A stretch of DNA of 64,000 nt from Chlamydiales bacterium (GTDB lineage Bacteria > Chlamydiota > Chlamydiia > Chlamydiales > JACRBE01): positions 1 through 64,000 of the forward strand of contig JACRBE010000043.1 of the NCBI GenBank assembly GCA_016213235.1. The letters run 5' to 3'. Positions 36,130 through 45,224 of the stretch are shown in pieces (position 1 is the first letter of the stretch; every line of letters begins with the position of its first letter). A program made the position numbers and the translations under genes. The notes under the pieces are model-generated. The model was given only the letters and a program-made list of their open reading frames with translations. It made no database searches and was not told the DNA's origin.

Positions 36130-37259
36130 TATTTCTTCTTTTTCCCCATTTCCATGCCTTGCATGCCCCCGACGACTGCTTTAAGTCGGCTCTCAGAATC
36201 GATTAAGAATTGTGCGCTGGTAGCGACCTCTTCATTGGCTTGAAGTCCACTTATTACCTGATAATACGAACCTGCCTTGAATCCCAATTGAACTTCTCTA
36301 GGCTCAAACCGTCCTTTTCCGGTGGAAATAAAGACAATTTTTCGCTCTCCCGTATCAATGACCGCTGTTTCTGGAACTGCTAATGCTGAGCCCATCTTGA
36401 TTTGAATTTCAACTGTGGCATACATACCGGGTCTTAGCTGCTCATTTGGATTATCAAAATCAAAGCGCACTTTCATCGTGCGCGTGCTTGGCTCGACGAT
36501 ATAGCTAATAAAAGCCACAGAACCAATCAGAGATTTTCCAGGGAAGGCTGTAAGAGCAAGAGTAGCTTTTTGCCCCATCGTTATCCATGAAATATCTTGT
36601 TCATAGATGTCTGCCATTACCCAGATATGAGACAGGTCCGCAATGGTGAAAATGTTCATTCCAGGCTCAACGTTCATACCGATAAAAGCATTTTTATGTA
36701 AGACAATGCCCTCTACAGGAGAATTAATGGTTAAGGTTTTTGAAGGAATACGGGTTTCTGTCAGACGCTGGATTTCTTGCTCGGGGACATCCCATAATTC
36801 TAAACGTCGCTTGGCTGCTTCTAAGAGATCCTCATTGGATTGTGTCAGTTCCTTTCCAAACATTCCTTGTACCGGATGCTCTCTGCCCTTGAGAGCCAGT
36901 AAATACTCCTCTTGAGCGGTCAATAGGTCAGGGCTATAGACGGAAAATAGAGGGGAGCCATAGCTCACCGAGGTGCCTGTAAAATTGACAAAGAGTTTCT
37001 CTACCCATCCTTTAAATTTGGTTTGAACATTGGCAATTCTTCTTTCATCAATTTCGACAAGGCCAACAGTACGAATTGTTTTAGATAAATCGCGAATTTG
37101 CAGGGTTTCTGTCGTGATCCCAAACAGTTGCAATTTTCCTGGATCGATTTGAACTTGTGCATAACCAGGCACCTGTTTTTTGCCTTGCGACATGCCCTCC
37201 ATTGAAGCATCAGCTATTGGCAGTGTTAAACCTAAAAGAAAAATTGTTGCTAAAATCAT
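36129..37259 (-). CDS. cusB: CusB-type membrane fusion protein
   Basis: Periplasmic adaptor of the efflux system, 376 residues. It has a signal peptide (MILATIFLLGLTLPIADA), an N-terminal sequence typical of CusB (QVQIDPGKLQLFGI), the KFKGWVEKLFVNFTG lipoyl/barrel entry (about 83), a helical hairpin (about 115-160), and a barrel domain with FTIADLSHIWVMADIYEQD (about 200). Methionines cluster at both ends (SMEGMSQGKK and GGMQGMEMGKKKK), suiting Cu(I)/Ag(I) handling. It overlaps cusA by one base and the outer-membrane factor gene by four. Confidence 0.9.
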   Translation of the reverse strand: MILATIFLLGLTLPIADASMEGMSQGKKQVPGYAQVQIDPGKLQLFGITTETLQIRDLSKTIRTVGLVEIDERRIANVQTKFKGWVEKLFVNFTGTSVSYGSPLFSVYSPDLLTAQEEYLLALKGREHPVQGMFGKELTQSNEDLLEAAKRRLELWDVPEQEIQRLTETRIPSKTLTINSPVEGIVLHKNAFIGMNVEPGMNIFTIADLSHIWVMADIYEQDISWITMGQKATLALTAFPGKSLIGSVAFISYIVEPSTRTMKVRFDFDNPNEQLRPGMYATVEIQIKMGSALAVPETAVIDTGERKIVFISTGKGRFEPREVQLGFKAGSYYQVISGLQANEEVATSAQFLIDSESRLKAVVGGMQGMEMGKKKK

Positions 37260-38518
37260 TGAATTTCCTCCAAAGGTATTCCAACAGCACGTTCTAATTC
37301 TGCAATTAAGGATTCTTTTTCTGCTCTTACACGTTCATACTCCAACGAAATATCTTGGTACTGCCTGCGTGTATCGAGGAGAAACAAAAAAGCTCCCTTC
37401 CCTGCACGATAACTTGCTTCAGAGGCTTTGAGAGCTTCTTGGATTTTGGGGAGCAACCCTGTTTCATATAAAAGAAGTCTTTCTTCATTCGCTTTCAGTT
37501 TCCCGAGAGTCTCTTGAATTTGTCCGCGAACAAGCGCTTCCATTCCTTTAAGAGCATTTCTATTAGCGGATGCTCGGGCTTGTGCTTCGCGAACTTGGCG
37601 CTTTTGCCTTTGACCCACCCAAAGAGGAATTTTAAAGCTGATACTCGCTTCCCAGGCATTATCTCTAAGATTATGGGTGATTTGTTCATATCCTGCAGAG
37701 ATTGTGATATCCGGGAAATATTCTCTTTTAGCAAGCTTTTCCATCATTTGCTGCTCCTCAACCATCGCTTGTATTTCTTTTAATTCTGGTCTTTTTTGTA
37801 TCGCTAATCTTTCCAGTTTGTCATAGGAGAAATCCACCGATGATCTGAAATCTTCCACTGGTTGTCCAAAAGGGTCCTTTTGAGGACGGTCAAGAATTGC
37901 GTTGAGCATTGAAACAATAAAAATCCGATCTGTTTCAATAGTTAACAACTGTTCATCCAGAACTTGAAGTTCAACTTGCGCTTTAGCGACCTCCTCATAA
38001 CCAGCAACACCTGATTTATATAAAGCCAAACTTGCATCAATGAGGTTTTTAACCAGATCGCGATTGTTTTGATTAATTTGAAAAGAGGCATGGTTGAAAA
38101 AAAGCTGAAAATAGAGTTTTTTTGTTTGCAAGATCAAATCGCGCTTGGTGATGAGTTCCTGACTCTGGAATTGTTTAAGAATTTCAGCTGCCACGTTTCC
38201 CTTTAATCCAAGTTTTCCTGGAAAAGGAAATGTTTGGGAAATTTGATATTGGAGCATGGGAATGAATTCACTTTTCGATTTAAAATTGTTATAATCGCTC
38301 AAAAATTTGAATTCGGGGTCGTCAAGGACTTGTACTCGGGGAACAACTTGAGCTGCTGCCTGGATGCGTTCACGCGCTGCTTCTAAGTTCGGATTACGTT
38401 TTAAAACTTCCTCGATCAGCGTTCCTAATTGCAAGGAAGATTGGTTCAAAGGATCCTCTTCAGAAAAAAGCGGTGCTACATTAAATGTAATAAAAACAAA
38501 AAATAATAAATAAACCAT
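37256..38518 (-). CDS. cusC: TolC/CusC-like outer-membrane efflux factor
   Basis: First gene of the efflux operon, 420 residues. A signal peptide (about 1-19) is followed by two OEP repeats, with LEAARERIQAAAQVV (about 43), SQTFPFPGKLGLKG (about 92), the long helices and a repeat in the second half (ISFKIPLWVGQRQKRQVREA). There is no lipobox, unlike E. coli CusC, so it may be unlipidated. In the 137-bp region upstream of its start, AACAGT occurs twice, about two helical turns apart, which might be a regulator site; no CueR/CusR-type regulator gene lies next to it. Confidence 0.88.
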   Translation of the reverse strand: MVYLLFFVFITFNVAPLFSEEDPLNQSSLQLGTLIEEVLKRNPNLEAARERIQAAAQVVPRVQVLDDPEFKFLSDYNNFKSKSEFIPMLQYQISQTFPFPGKLGLKGNVAAEILKQFQSQELITKRDLILQTKKLYFQLFFNHASFQINQNNRDLVKNLIDASLALYKSGVAGYEEVAKAQVELQVLDEQLLTIETDRIFIVSMLNAILDRPQKDPFGQPVEDFRSSVDFSYDKLERLAIQKRPELKEIQAMVEEQQMMEKLAKREYFPDITISAGYEQITHNLRDNAWEASISFKIPLWVGQRQKRQVREAQARASANRNALKGMEALVRGQIQETLGKLKANEERLLLYETGLLPKIQEALKASEASYRAGKGAFLFLLDTRRQYQDISLEYERVRAEKESLIAELERAVGIPLEEIQ

Positions 38519-38655
38519 GCTTTTATCTAAAAAAATGCATTTAACACATACTGTTATAACATTCTTTGACTGTTAAAAAAAGATCCATTTAAAGCAATAC
38601 AATGTTGCATAGTAGAAACAAACATTTGAACGGTAAGCGACTTTTGCCTGGTTGT

Positions 38656-41349
38656 TCATCCTTGCCTTTTCTGAAATATTCGATTAATCACATAACCACT
38701 GATCCCAACACCCAAAGCTACAACAGCAATAACTCCCCATTCATTTAACCCTAATCCAACTGTTCCGAAGACTTTCTGTAATGGGGAAAGATAAACAATC
38801 ATCAGCTGAACAAATAGCGAACTTACCAAAGCGCCAATGATCCATCGATTGGAAAAAAATCTGATATGGTACTGCGATCTCACCATTTGCACCCGAACAA
38901 GTTCCAATACGACAAGAGTTGTAAAAGCCATTGTTTGTGCCAAGGCTGCGCTTGTACGTAATCCAAAATGACAGGCAACAAGCGTACCTGCAGCAATTGT
39001 ACTGCTGATTAACACAAACTGCAGAGAAAATCTCGATGAAAAAATGGGTTCGTTTGATTTTCTGGGAAGCCTTTCCATCGCTTTTGGATCGATGGGGTCC
39101 ATCCCTAAAGCAATAGCAGGAAAGCCATCTGTAACAAGATTTAAGAGCAAAAGTTGAACGGCAGATAAAGAGACAAATGGACCTCCAGCAGGATCTTTAA
39201 ACCCAATAGCCATCCCTGCAAAAATGACCATGAGTTCAGCAATATTCGAAGAAAGCAAATAATTAACGAATTTAATGATATTATCATAAATTCCTCTTCC
39301 TTCTTCAACTGCATTGACAATAGATGCAAAATTATCATCGGTGATGACCATATCGGCAGATTCTTTAGTGACATCGGTTCCTTTAATCCCCATGGCTATC
39401 CCAATGTCTGCCTCTTTAATCGCAGGAGCATCATTCACGCCATCGCCTGTTACTGCAACAATCTCTCCTAAACTTCTCCACATCCGTACAATACGCAGTT
39501 TATGTTCCGCTGAGACACGGGCATAAATACAAATACTTCGAATAGATTGTTGCAGCTCTTCATCGCTCATCTGTTGTAGCTCTATCCCACTAATCGAGAG
39601 TTTCCCTTCCGTCATTAATCCCAATTCCTTTGCTACCGCTTCTGCTGTATCTTTATGATCGCCTGTGATCATCACGGGAATAATGCCTGCTTTCATGCAT
39701 GTTTGAACTGCCTGTTTAACTTCGTCTCTTGGGGGGTCCATCATGGCCATTAGGCCAACAAAAGTGAGATTATCTTCCATTGATTCATCTATGCCATTGT
39801 CGGACTCAATGTCTCGATAGGCCATGGCTAGCACTCTTAACGCCTGTGCAGCGAAATCATGATTGCTATTTAGGATTTCTTGTCTGAGAAGGGGTGTGAG
39901 GGTTATCTTACTACCCCTAAGAAGAACTGTTTGACAACGGTTTAGAATGAAATCAGGTGCTCCCTTAACAAAAAGAACATTTCCATTAGGAGTCTTTCTA
40001 AGAACACTCATCCGTTTGCGCTCCGAATCAAAAGGAATCTCTCCAAGAAGAGGATTCGCCGTCTCAACCTCTTGCTTTTTTATTCCTCCTTTTTCTGCGA
40101 CAACGATCAACGCTCCTTCCGTAGGGTCGCCAGTAATTTGCCAGCCTTGGCTTCCATGCGTGAGATTGGCACTATTACACAATACTCCCGTTTCAAGAAG
40201 ACACCTTAATTCATGGAAGTCTATAGGAGAAAGAGATTGCGACTTTAATGCAAAATTTCCAGTCGGTGTATATCCTACACCAGAAACATCGATCTGTTCT
40301 TGATTGACCCATATCTTTCTCACACTCATCTCATTTTTCGTTAGAGTCCCTGTTTTGTCAGTGCAGATCACAGAGGTGCATCCCAGTGTCTCAACTGATG
40401 GAAGGTGGCGAATAAGTGCTTTACGCTTTGCCATTTTCCGCACACCGATAGCGAGCGCAATGGTTACAATTGCAGGTAATCCTTCTGGCACAGCAGCAAC
40501 TGCCAGGCTTGTCGCTATTAAAAGGATATTAAGAGAAGAATTCCCTTGCAGTATCCCAAGGATAAAAACAATTGCAACAATACATAAGCAAAGGAAAACC
40601 AGTCGACGTCCTAATCCGGCTAAGCGAATTTGCAAAGGGGTCTGTTCTTCCCTGTGCTCGCTTAACAGGGAAGCGATCATTCCAAGTTCAGTATTTAACC
40701 CTGTCGCGGTCACTAGCATATGGCCTTTGCCACCAAGAACGACTGTTCCCATAAAGACCATATTTTTTCGATCGCCAATGGGTAATTCGCTCGCTGTAAG
40801 CGGATCAAGTATTTTATGAACAGGTAAAGATTCCCCTGTAAGAGAGGCTTCTTGTGTGGATAGTTGAATAGATTGGATAACTCTTCCATCTGCTGGAACC
40901 AAATCGCCAGCTTCTAACAAAATAAGATCTCCAGGAACAATCTCTCTTGAAAGAACAGTTTGTAGAATACCATTACGAATCACTTTACAGGTAGGAGTCG
41001 CAAGCTTCTTTAGCGCGGCAAGAGAGCGCTCTGCGTTGATTTCCTGGACAAATCCTATGATTGCATTAAGAATAACGATGATGAGAATCGTTATTGCCTC
41101 TACCCATTCGCCTAAAACCATGGCAATGACTGCTGCGATAATTAAAACCCATACGATAAAGCTGGCAAATTGGTTTAGAAAAAGTTTCAATGGGGAAGGC
41201 GGTTTGGGCTTTGGTAACTCGTTAAACCCGTAACTTTCTAATCTTATTTTTGCAGCAGAAAAGAACAATCCTCGATGGGGATTAGTATCTAATTCCTTGC
41301 AAGTCTGTACTGTGGAAAAACTCCACCACGGTTTCTGCTCTGCCGGCAT
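38656..41349 (-). CDS. Calcium-type (P2A) cation-transporting P-type ATPase
   Basis: An 897-residue P-type ATPase. Motifs in order: N-terminal cation_ATPase_N segment ending RLESYGFNELP (about 40), EASLTGESLPV (about 170), the membrane motif AVPEGLPAIV (about 290), the phosphorylation loop CTDKTGTLTKNEM (about 335), KGAPDFIL (about 460), DPPRDEV, and VTGDGVNDAPAIKEADIG (about 625). The PEGLP signature and length indicate the SERCA/PMCA-like calcium class, not Cu-exporting CPx ATPases. It precedes the cus genes on the same strand across 137 bases. A TATAAT box at 41423-41428 lies in the upstream region beside an AT-flanked TTCCCC/GGGAA dyad. Confidence 0.92.
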   Translation of the reverse strand: MPAEQKPWWSFSTVQTCKELDTNPHRGLFFSAAKIRLESYGFNELPKPKPPSPLKLFLNQFASFIVWVLIIAAVIAMVLGEWVEAITILIIVILNAIIGFVQEINAERSLAALKKLATPTCKVIRNGILQTVLSREIVPGDLILLEAGDLVPADGRVIQSIQLSTQEASLTGESLPVHKILDPLTASELPIGDRKNMVFMGTVVLGGKGHMLVTATGLNTELGMIASLLSEHREEQTPLQIRLAGLGRRLVFLCLCIVAIVFILGILQGNSSLNILLIATSLAVAAVPEGLPAIVTIALAIGVRKMAKRKALIRHLPSVETLGCTSVICTDKTGTLTKNEMSVRKIWVNQEQIDVSGVGYTPTGNFALKSQSLSPIDFHELRCLLETGVLCNSANLTHGSQGWQITGDPTEGALIVVAEKGGIKKQEVETANPLLGEIPFDSERKRMSVLRKTPNGNVLFVKGAPDFILNRCQTVLLRGSKITLTPLLRQEILNSNHDFAAQALRVLAMAYRDIESDNGIDESMEDNLTFVGLMAMMDPPRDEVKQAVQTCMKAGIIPVMITGDHKDTAEAVAKELGLMTEGKLSISGIELQQMSDEELQQSIRSICIYARVSAEHKLRIVRMWRSLGEIVAVTGDGVNDAPAIKEADIGIAMGIKGTDVTKESADMVITDDNFASIVNAVEEGRGIYDNIIKFVNYLLSSNIAELMVIFAGMAIGFKDPAGGPFVSLSAVQLLLLNLVTDGFPAIALGMDPIDPKAMERLPRKSNEPIFSSRFSLQFVLISSTIAAGTLVACHFGLRTSAALAQTMAFTTLVVLELVRVQMVRSQYHIRFFSNRWIIGALVSSLFVQLMIVYLSPLQKVFGTVGLGLNEWGVIAVVALGVGISGYVINRIFQKRQG

Positions 41350-41516
41350 TTTTTACCCATAACCCCTGCTATTCTGTAGAGTCCCCCTTCCCGCAAAATA
41401 TCTTTATGTTAAAATTTTTTCCATTATATTCCCCTTTTTATGGGAAAAGGTAAAAAACGCGCATGTCAAGAAGCTTCCCAGATCCTCACATTGCTTGATG
41501 CGTGACGTTCGAATTA

Positions 41517-41663
41517 TTAAATAAGCGATACGTCGCCTTGAGATCTGCTTAATCATCAAAACAACCCCGCCAATCAATTAGCATATCTACGCTTACATCA
41601 ATTTGGATTAAGTTGAGATAAACTTGCTGGTTTTGTTTTGGAAGATTTTGTAGACTTTGTCAT
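41517..41663 (-). mobile_element. IS110-family transposase remnant
   Basis: In the 442-bp gap between the P-type ATPase and mnmG, an ATG at 41663 with AGGAG six bases before it opens a 21-codon frame reading MTKSTKSSKTKPASLSQLNP plus Asn. This closely matches the start of IS110/IS1111-type transposases, which usually continue N-A-A-G-I-D-I-G. The frame then hits a stop, with more stops in all frames. A further scrap ending QGDVSLI (stop at 41517-41519) may be the transposase tail after an internal deletion. The rest of the gap shows no gene. The identification rests on the N-terminal match and its ribosome binding site. Confidence 0.55.
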
Positions 41664-41791
41664 GACAAGCTCCTTCTATGTTTTGGTTTTTGGTAAACAG
41701 AAAGATAAAAGGACTTGTTTTTTTTGAATGTTATTTGTAGATGTCTTTGGGGAACCCGGTACGGAGCTTATGGGTTAGGATAGTCGGTATT

Positions 41792-43630
41792 TTAGCAGCA
41801 TTCTTGATAAGTGTGCTTTTTAATAAACACCATTAATACTGAAATATCTGCAGGAGATATACCTGTAATTCTGGATGCCTGTCCTAAGTTAGAGGGAGTA
41901 AATTGGATTAGTTTTTCTTTAGCTTCATTTCTTAACCCCTTTACTTCTTGATAATTAACAAGTCTTGGGATTGTAATATTCTCTAAATACATTAATTCAG
42001 AAATCATTCTCGTTTGTCTGTCAATGTATCCGGCATATTTAATATGTAGCTCGATTTGACGTCCTATATCTTCATCATAAGGCACGACATCATTTGGATA
42101 CTGCTCTGTTAGCATCTCATACGTATATTCTGGACGAGATAAGAGCTGCGCTAAGGTGACCGTTCTTTCATTGACCTGTTTTTTGATTTCTTTTAAGCGC
42201 CCTGTCTGCACTTCCAAAGCCTCTTTTTTTATTTGAAGACGGCGATATTGTTCTTCCGATATAACCCCCATCTGATAGGCATATTCTCTTAGGCGTAAAT
42301 CGGCATTATCTTGTCTTAACAATAAGCGGTGTTCGGCGCGCGAAGTAAACATGCGATATGGTTCTGTCAATTCTTTAGAAGTAATTTCTTCGATCATAAC
42401 GCCAATATAACTCTCAGCTCTGCTTAAGATAAAAGGTGCTTTGTCTTGTGTTTTTAGCGTGGCATTGATGCCGGCGATCAGCCCTTGTCCTGCAGCTTCT
42501 TCATAGCCGGTTGTACCATTTATTTGACCGGCAAAATAAAGACCGGAAACATTTTTTGTTTCGAGTGTCATAGCTACTTGGCCGCTGATAGCATAATCAT
42601 ATTCAATAGCATAGGCAGCGCGCATGATGTCTGCTGACTCAAGACCGGTAATAGATCGAATCATCGGTAGCTGTACATCAAAAGGCAAAGAAGAGGAAAC
42701 TCCATTCACATATACTTCATTGGTATGTGTGCCTTCAGGTTCTAGAAAAACTTGGTGTCTTTCCTTGTCAGCAAAACGTTTGATTTTATCTTCAATAGAA
42801 GGACAATATCTTGGACCACGAGATTGAATTCTACCAGAATACATTGCAGAGCGATGGATATTGTCTTCGATAATAGATTGAGTTTCTTGTGTGGTATAGG
42901 TGATAAAACAAGACACTTGAGGCAATTTTCTTTTTTCACCATCATAAGAAAAATGGACATCATCTTCACCAGGTTGCTCTTCGCATTTGCTATAGTCGAT
43001 TGACTTACCATTGACACGAGGCGGTGTGCCTGTTTTTAGTCTGCCGAGTTTAAATCCAAGATCTTCTAGCGATTTAGATAATCCCACCGATGGTTTATCT
43101 CCAGCCCTGCCACCTGCATGAGATAGCTCTCCTATATGGATAAGACCTCTCATAAAAGTACCGGACGAAATAATTACTGTTTTAGATCGATAACAAATAC
43201 CTTCTAGAGTCTCTACACCATCTATTTTTCCAGCATGTACAATGAGCTGTTCTACAGTGCCTTGTTTGATTTGTAGAGAGGGAAGATTTTCCAGATGATG
43301 TTTCATCTCTAAGGCGTACATCGCTTTATCGGATTGCGCTCTTGGAGACCAAACAGCAGGGCCTTTGGTTCGATTGAGCATTCTAAATTGAATACCCGTC
43401 CTATCTGCCATCTTGCCCATAATGCCGCCAAGGGCATCGATTTCTCTTACGATATGCCCTTTTGCGGTACCACCAATTGCAGGATTGCAACTCATTTTCC
43501 CAATGGTATCAAGATTCATTGTAAGCAATAATACTTTTGCTCCCATACTAGAAGCTATATGCGCCGATTCGCATCCGGCATGGCCTGCGCCAATTACAAT
43601 AACATCAAAGAGTTCAGGATAAGTCCACAT
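41792..43630 (-). CDS. mnmG: tRNA modification enzyme MnmG (GidA)
   Basis: FAD-dependent partner of MnmE that installs carboxymethylaminomethyl groups on wobble uridine. The 612-residue protein starts with the FAD fold ([16 protein letters not shown]), then [20 protein letters not shown] (about 46-65), [14 protein letters not shown] (about 200), [11 protein letters not shown] (about 270), [20 protein letters not shown] (about 368) and [19 protein letters not shown] (about 430). The final residues [20 protein letters not shown] are also typical. It begins five bases after the small basic-protein gene and probably shares its transcript. Confidence 0.96.
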   Translation of the reverse strand: MWTYPELFDVIVIGAGHAGCESAHIASSMGAKVLLLTMNLDTIGKMSCNPAIGGTAKGHIVREIDALGGIMGKMADRTGIQFRMLNRTKGPAVWSPRAQSDKAMYALEMKHHLENLPSLQIKQGTVEQLIVHAGKIDGVETLEGICYRSKTVIISSGTFMRGLIHIGELSHAGGRAGDKPSVGLSKSLEDLGFKLGRLKTGTPPRVNGKSIDYSKCEEQPGEDDVHFSYDGEKRKLPQVSCFITYTTQETQSIIEDNIHRSAMYSGRIQSRGPRYCPSIEDKIKRFADKERHQVFLEPEGTHTNEVYVNGVSSSLPFDVQLPMIRSITGLESADIMRAAYAIEYDYAISGQVAMTLETKNVSGLYFAGQINGTTGYEEAAGQGLIAGINATLKTQDKAPFILSRAESYIGVMIEEITSKELTEPYRMFTSRAEHRLLLRQDNADLRLREYAYQMGVISEEQYRRLQIKKEALEVQTGRLKEIKKQVNERTVTLAQLLSRPEYTYEMLTEQYPNDVVPYDEDIGRQIELHIKYAGYIDRQTRMISELMYLENITIPRLVNYQEVKGLRNEAKEKLIQFTPSNLGQASRITGISPADISVLMVFIKKHTYQECC

Positions 43631-43635
43631 AAAAA

Positions 43636-43725
43636 TTATTTTTTCTTATGTCTATCTCTTCTTCTTCGTTTTTTTCTTTTGTGCTTGTTAATCTTGTATT
43701 TTCTTTTCTTTTTTACTGATGACAT
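43636..43725 (-). CDS. Tiny basic protein, AURKAIP1/COX24-like
   Basis: A 29-residue ORF, just upstream of mnmG. It begins [19 protein letters not shown], continues as an Arg/Lys run and ends DRHKKK. The V-K-K-K-R-K-x-K-x-N-K-H-K pattern matches the short bacterial AURKAIP1/COX24-domain proteins (called bS22 in actinobacterial ribosomes). AGGAG lies 12 bases before the ATG. A ribosome-associated role is inferred from the family. The 5-base gap to mnmG suggests co-transcription. The complementary strand also reads open here, but as a hydrophobic artefact of the poly-Lys/Arg codons. Confidence 0.75.
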   Translation of the reverse strand: MSSVKKKRKYKINKHKRKKRRRRDRHKKK

Positions 43726-44010
43726 ATTGTTAAGTCTCTCCTAACGGAAAATAAAAGAGCAGTATATCAATTTTAAAAATTATTCGCTTTATGATTTCTT
43801 CAAAATGATGAATTTTCTCATAAAACGATCAATGGGACAAAAAGCAACACAAGTGTTAAAAAACATTCTATCATAAATATTAAAATTTAATTTATACGAT
43901 TATTAAAAAAAACATTTCATGAAATTATAAAAAAACTTTTAATTGATCGATTAATTATTAAATTATGGTATCTTCTAACCGGAAAACAAACCAAAACTTT
44001 TGGAGAAAAT

Positions 44011-44499
44011 ATGGATAATACAAGTATTACATTAGATCCTTTTGCAGGAGGGCCGATCCCACATGCTCATTTTGACGCAGCTCAAGTGAGTGGATCTCAT
44101 CGCACACCGGATGCATTTCGTAGTGCCGGAGGAACAGATGATGTCTTTGGTCAATCAAGTAGTTTCTTTCACACAACAGGAGATATGACTACAGGTTCAG
44201 GGTCAAAATCAGTAGCTCCGCTTGATGTTGATACTTCTACTCCAGGCATTGGTACGGCAGCCGCAGTAGGTTGTTGTGCATGTTGCTGCTTAACTTGTGC
44301 AGTTGCAATGAATATATTTAATACTCTTGCGTTTTTAGCATCTGTAGCGTTGCTTATAACCGGTATTGTTACGGTAAACCCTGTGTTTATCACAATAGGC
44401 GCGGTTGGAACAGCGGTATTCGGCCTTGCCTTTTTTGGCAATTGCTGCTGCCATGCTCAGACTTCTAGTGTCGATCAATCAAGATTAGATTTAGTATAA
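44011..44499 (+). CDS. Putative inclusion-membrane (Inc-like) protein 1
   Basis: A 162-residue protein with a disordered Gly/Ser/Thr-rich N-terminus (about 1-85) and no signal peptide. A bilobed hydrophobic domain follows (about 103-148): two membrane segments (FNTLAFLASVALLITGIVTV and FITIGAVGTAVFGLAFF) separated by a very short turn (NPV), the hallmark of chlamydial Inc proteins delivered by type III secretion. Cysteine clusters flank the domain on both sides (CCACCCLTC before, CCC after). TGGAG lies five bases before the ATG, and the 285-base AT-rich upstream region probably holds its promoter. It is a paralogue of the next gene. Confidence 0.75.
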   Translation: MDNTSITLDPFAGGPIPHAHFDAAQVSGSHRTPDAFRSAGGTDDVFGQSSSFFHTTGDMTTGSGSKSVAPLDVDTSTPGIGTAAAVGCCACCCLTCAVAMNIFNTLAFLASVALLITGIVTVNPVFITIGAVGTAVFGLAFFGNCCCHAQTSSVDQSRLDLV

Positions 44500-44507
44500 T
44501 TTTTTAT

Positions 44508-44545
44508 TGGGCAATAGAGTTATAAATATTGCCCATCTTTTTTAA
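44508..44545 (+). terminator. Intrinsic terminator after Inc-like gene 1
   Basis: TGGGCAATA, loop of about ten bases, TATTGCCCA form a 9-bp stem followed by TCTTTTTT. It lies eight bases after the first Inc-like stop codon, so the second gene likely has its own promoter or depends on read-through. Confidence 0.75.
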
Positions 44546-44568
44546 CTTTTATCAATGTCGGAGGATCT

Positions 44569-44874
44569 ATGTCATGTTATATGGGTAGTTGTGGAGGAGG
44601 AAATCCTTTTTTGCAAGCTGGCATGCACAGTGGATCTCATATATCTCCGGGTGGAAATCCTCCATCTGGTACTAATAGTAGGTTTTTTAGTGGCTTACGT
44701 TGCTGTGCAGCATGCCAGGTTGCGATGAACATTCTTAAGACTCTAGCATTGTTACTATCTGTTGGGATGTTAATGGTAGGTGTTGTCACGCTAAATCCTA
44801 CACTTATCATTGTAGGCGCTATTGGAACTGCAATATTTGGCAGCTTTTTCTTTTCTGATTGCTGCTGTAATTAA
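44569..44874 (+). CDS. Putative inclusion-membrane (Inc-like) protein 2
   Basis: A 101-residue paralogue of the preceding protein. The N-terminal 45 residues are Gly/Ser/Pro-rich, followed by CCAACQVAMNILKTLALLLS and a second hydrophobic segment (LIIVGAIGTAIFGSFFFS) separated by LNPT, ending DCCCN. Alignment by eye to the first protein through VAMNI-x-x-TLA, TLNP/TVNP, GA-x-GTA-FG and CCC is clear, so the pair arose by tandem duplication. CGGAGG lies before the ATG. It has the bilobed Inc topology but a much shorter N-terminal region. Confidence 0.7.
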   Translation: MSCYMGSCGGGNPFLQAGMHSGSHISPGGNPPSGTNSRFFSGLRCCAACQVAMNILKTLALLLSVGMLMVGVVTLNPTLIIVGAIGTAIFGSFFFSDCCCN

Positions 44875-44913
44875 TCATTTTGATTGACTCCATGTTTTGC
44901 ACAATTTATATAA

Positions 44914-45215
44914 ATAGCCATATTCATTGTTTATTCATATTTTCAAGAGACATTTAATATCATCGTTTTAGGATGTGGTGGAGGAGCCAGAGAGAATAAT
45001 CTCTCCGGGTATCTTATTGCTCCCAAAGATGCAAATTATTTTATTGCTTTAGATGTGGGCAGCCTATTAGAAGGATTTTACCTTGCTAACAAGAAAAATA
45101 GCTTCCAATAAAAGGAGAAAACCCTGAGCAAATTATCCGCCGGGAATTAGAGCAGCAAAATGATCTTGGTATTCAATTTATCTTTCCTGATCAAGGAGAC
45201 AAAGTAGAGCTTTAA
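44914..45215 (+). pseudogene. Internally deleted class II cyclic-nucleotide phosphodiesterase
   Basis: Two pieces of one gene are readable. The first (44914-45111) lacks a start codon and reads FNIIVLGCGGGARENNLSGY, then LIAPKDANYFIALDVGSLLEG, matching the N-terminal core of class II (PDE1/CpdP-type) cAMP phosphodiesterases. The second (about 45113-45215) reads RRELEQQNDLGIQFIFPDQG ending KVEL, matching the family's C-terminus. The metal-binding H-x-H-x-D-H core and most of the middle are gone. I infer a gene destroyed by an internal deletion. An active adenylate cyclase gene remains nearby at 54-56.5 kb. Confidence 0.6.
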
Positions 45216-45224
45216 ACAGAGTAT

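Noticed and set aside
38656-41349. Copper-exporting CPx ATPase
   Set aside because: The membrane motif reads PEGLP, not CPC or CPH, and there is no N-terminal metal-binding CxxC domain.
43559-43744. Hydrophobic plus-strand ORF next to mnmG
   Set aside because: It is the complement of the Lys/Arg-rich COX24-like gene; Lys/Arg codons on one strand read as Phe/Leu/Ser on the other. No start signal supports it.
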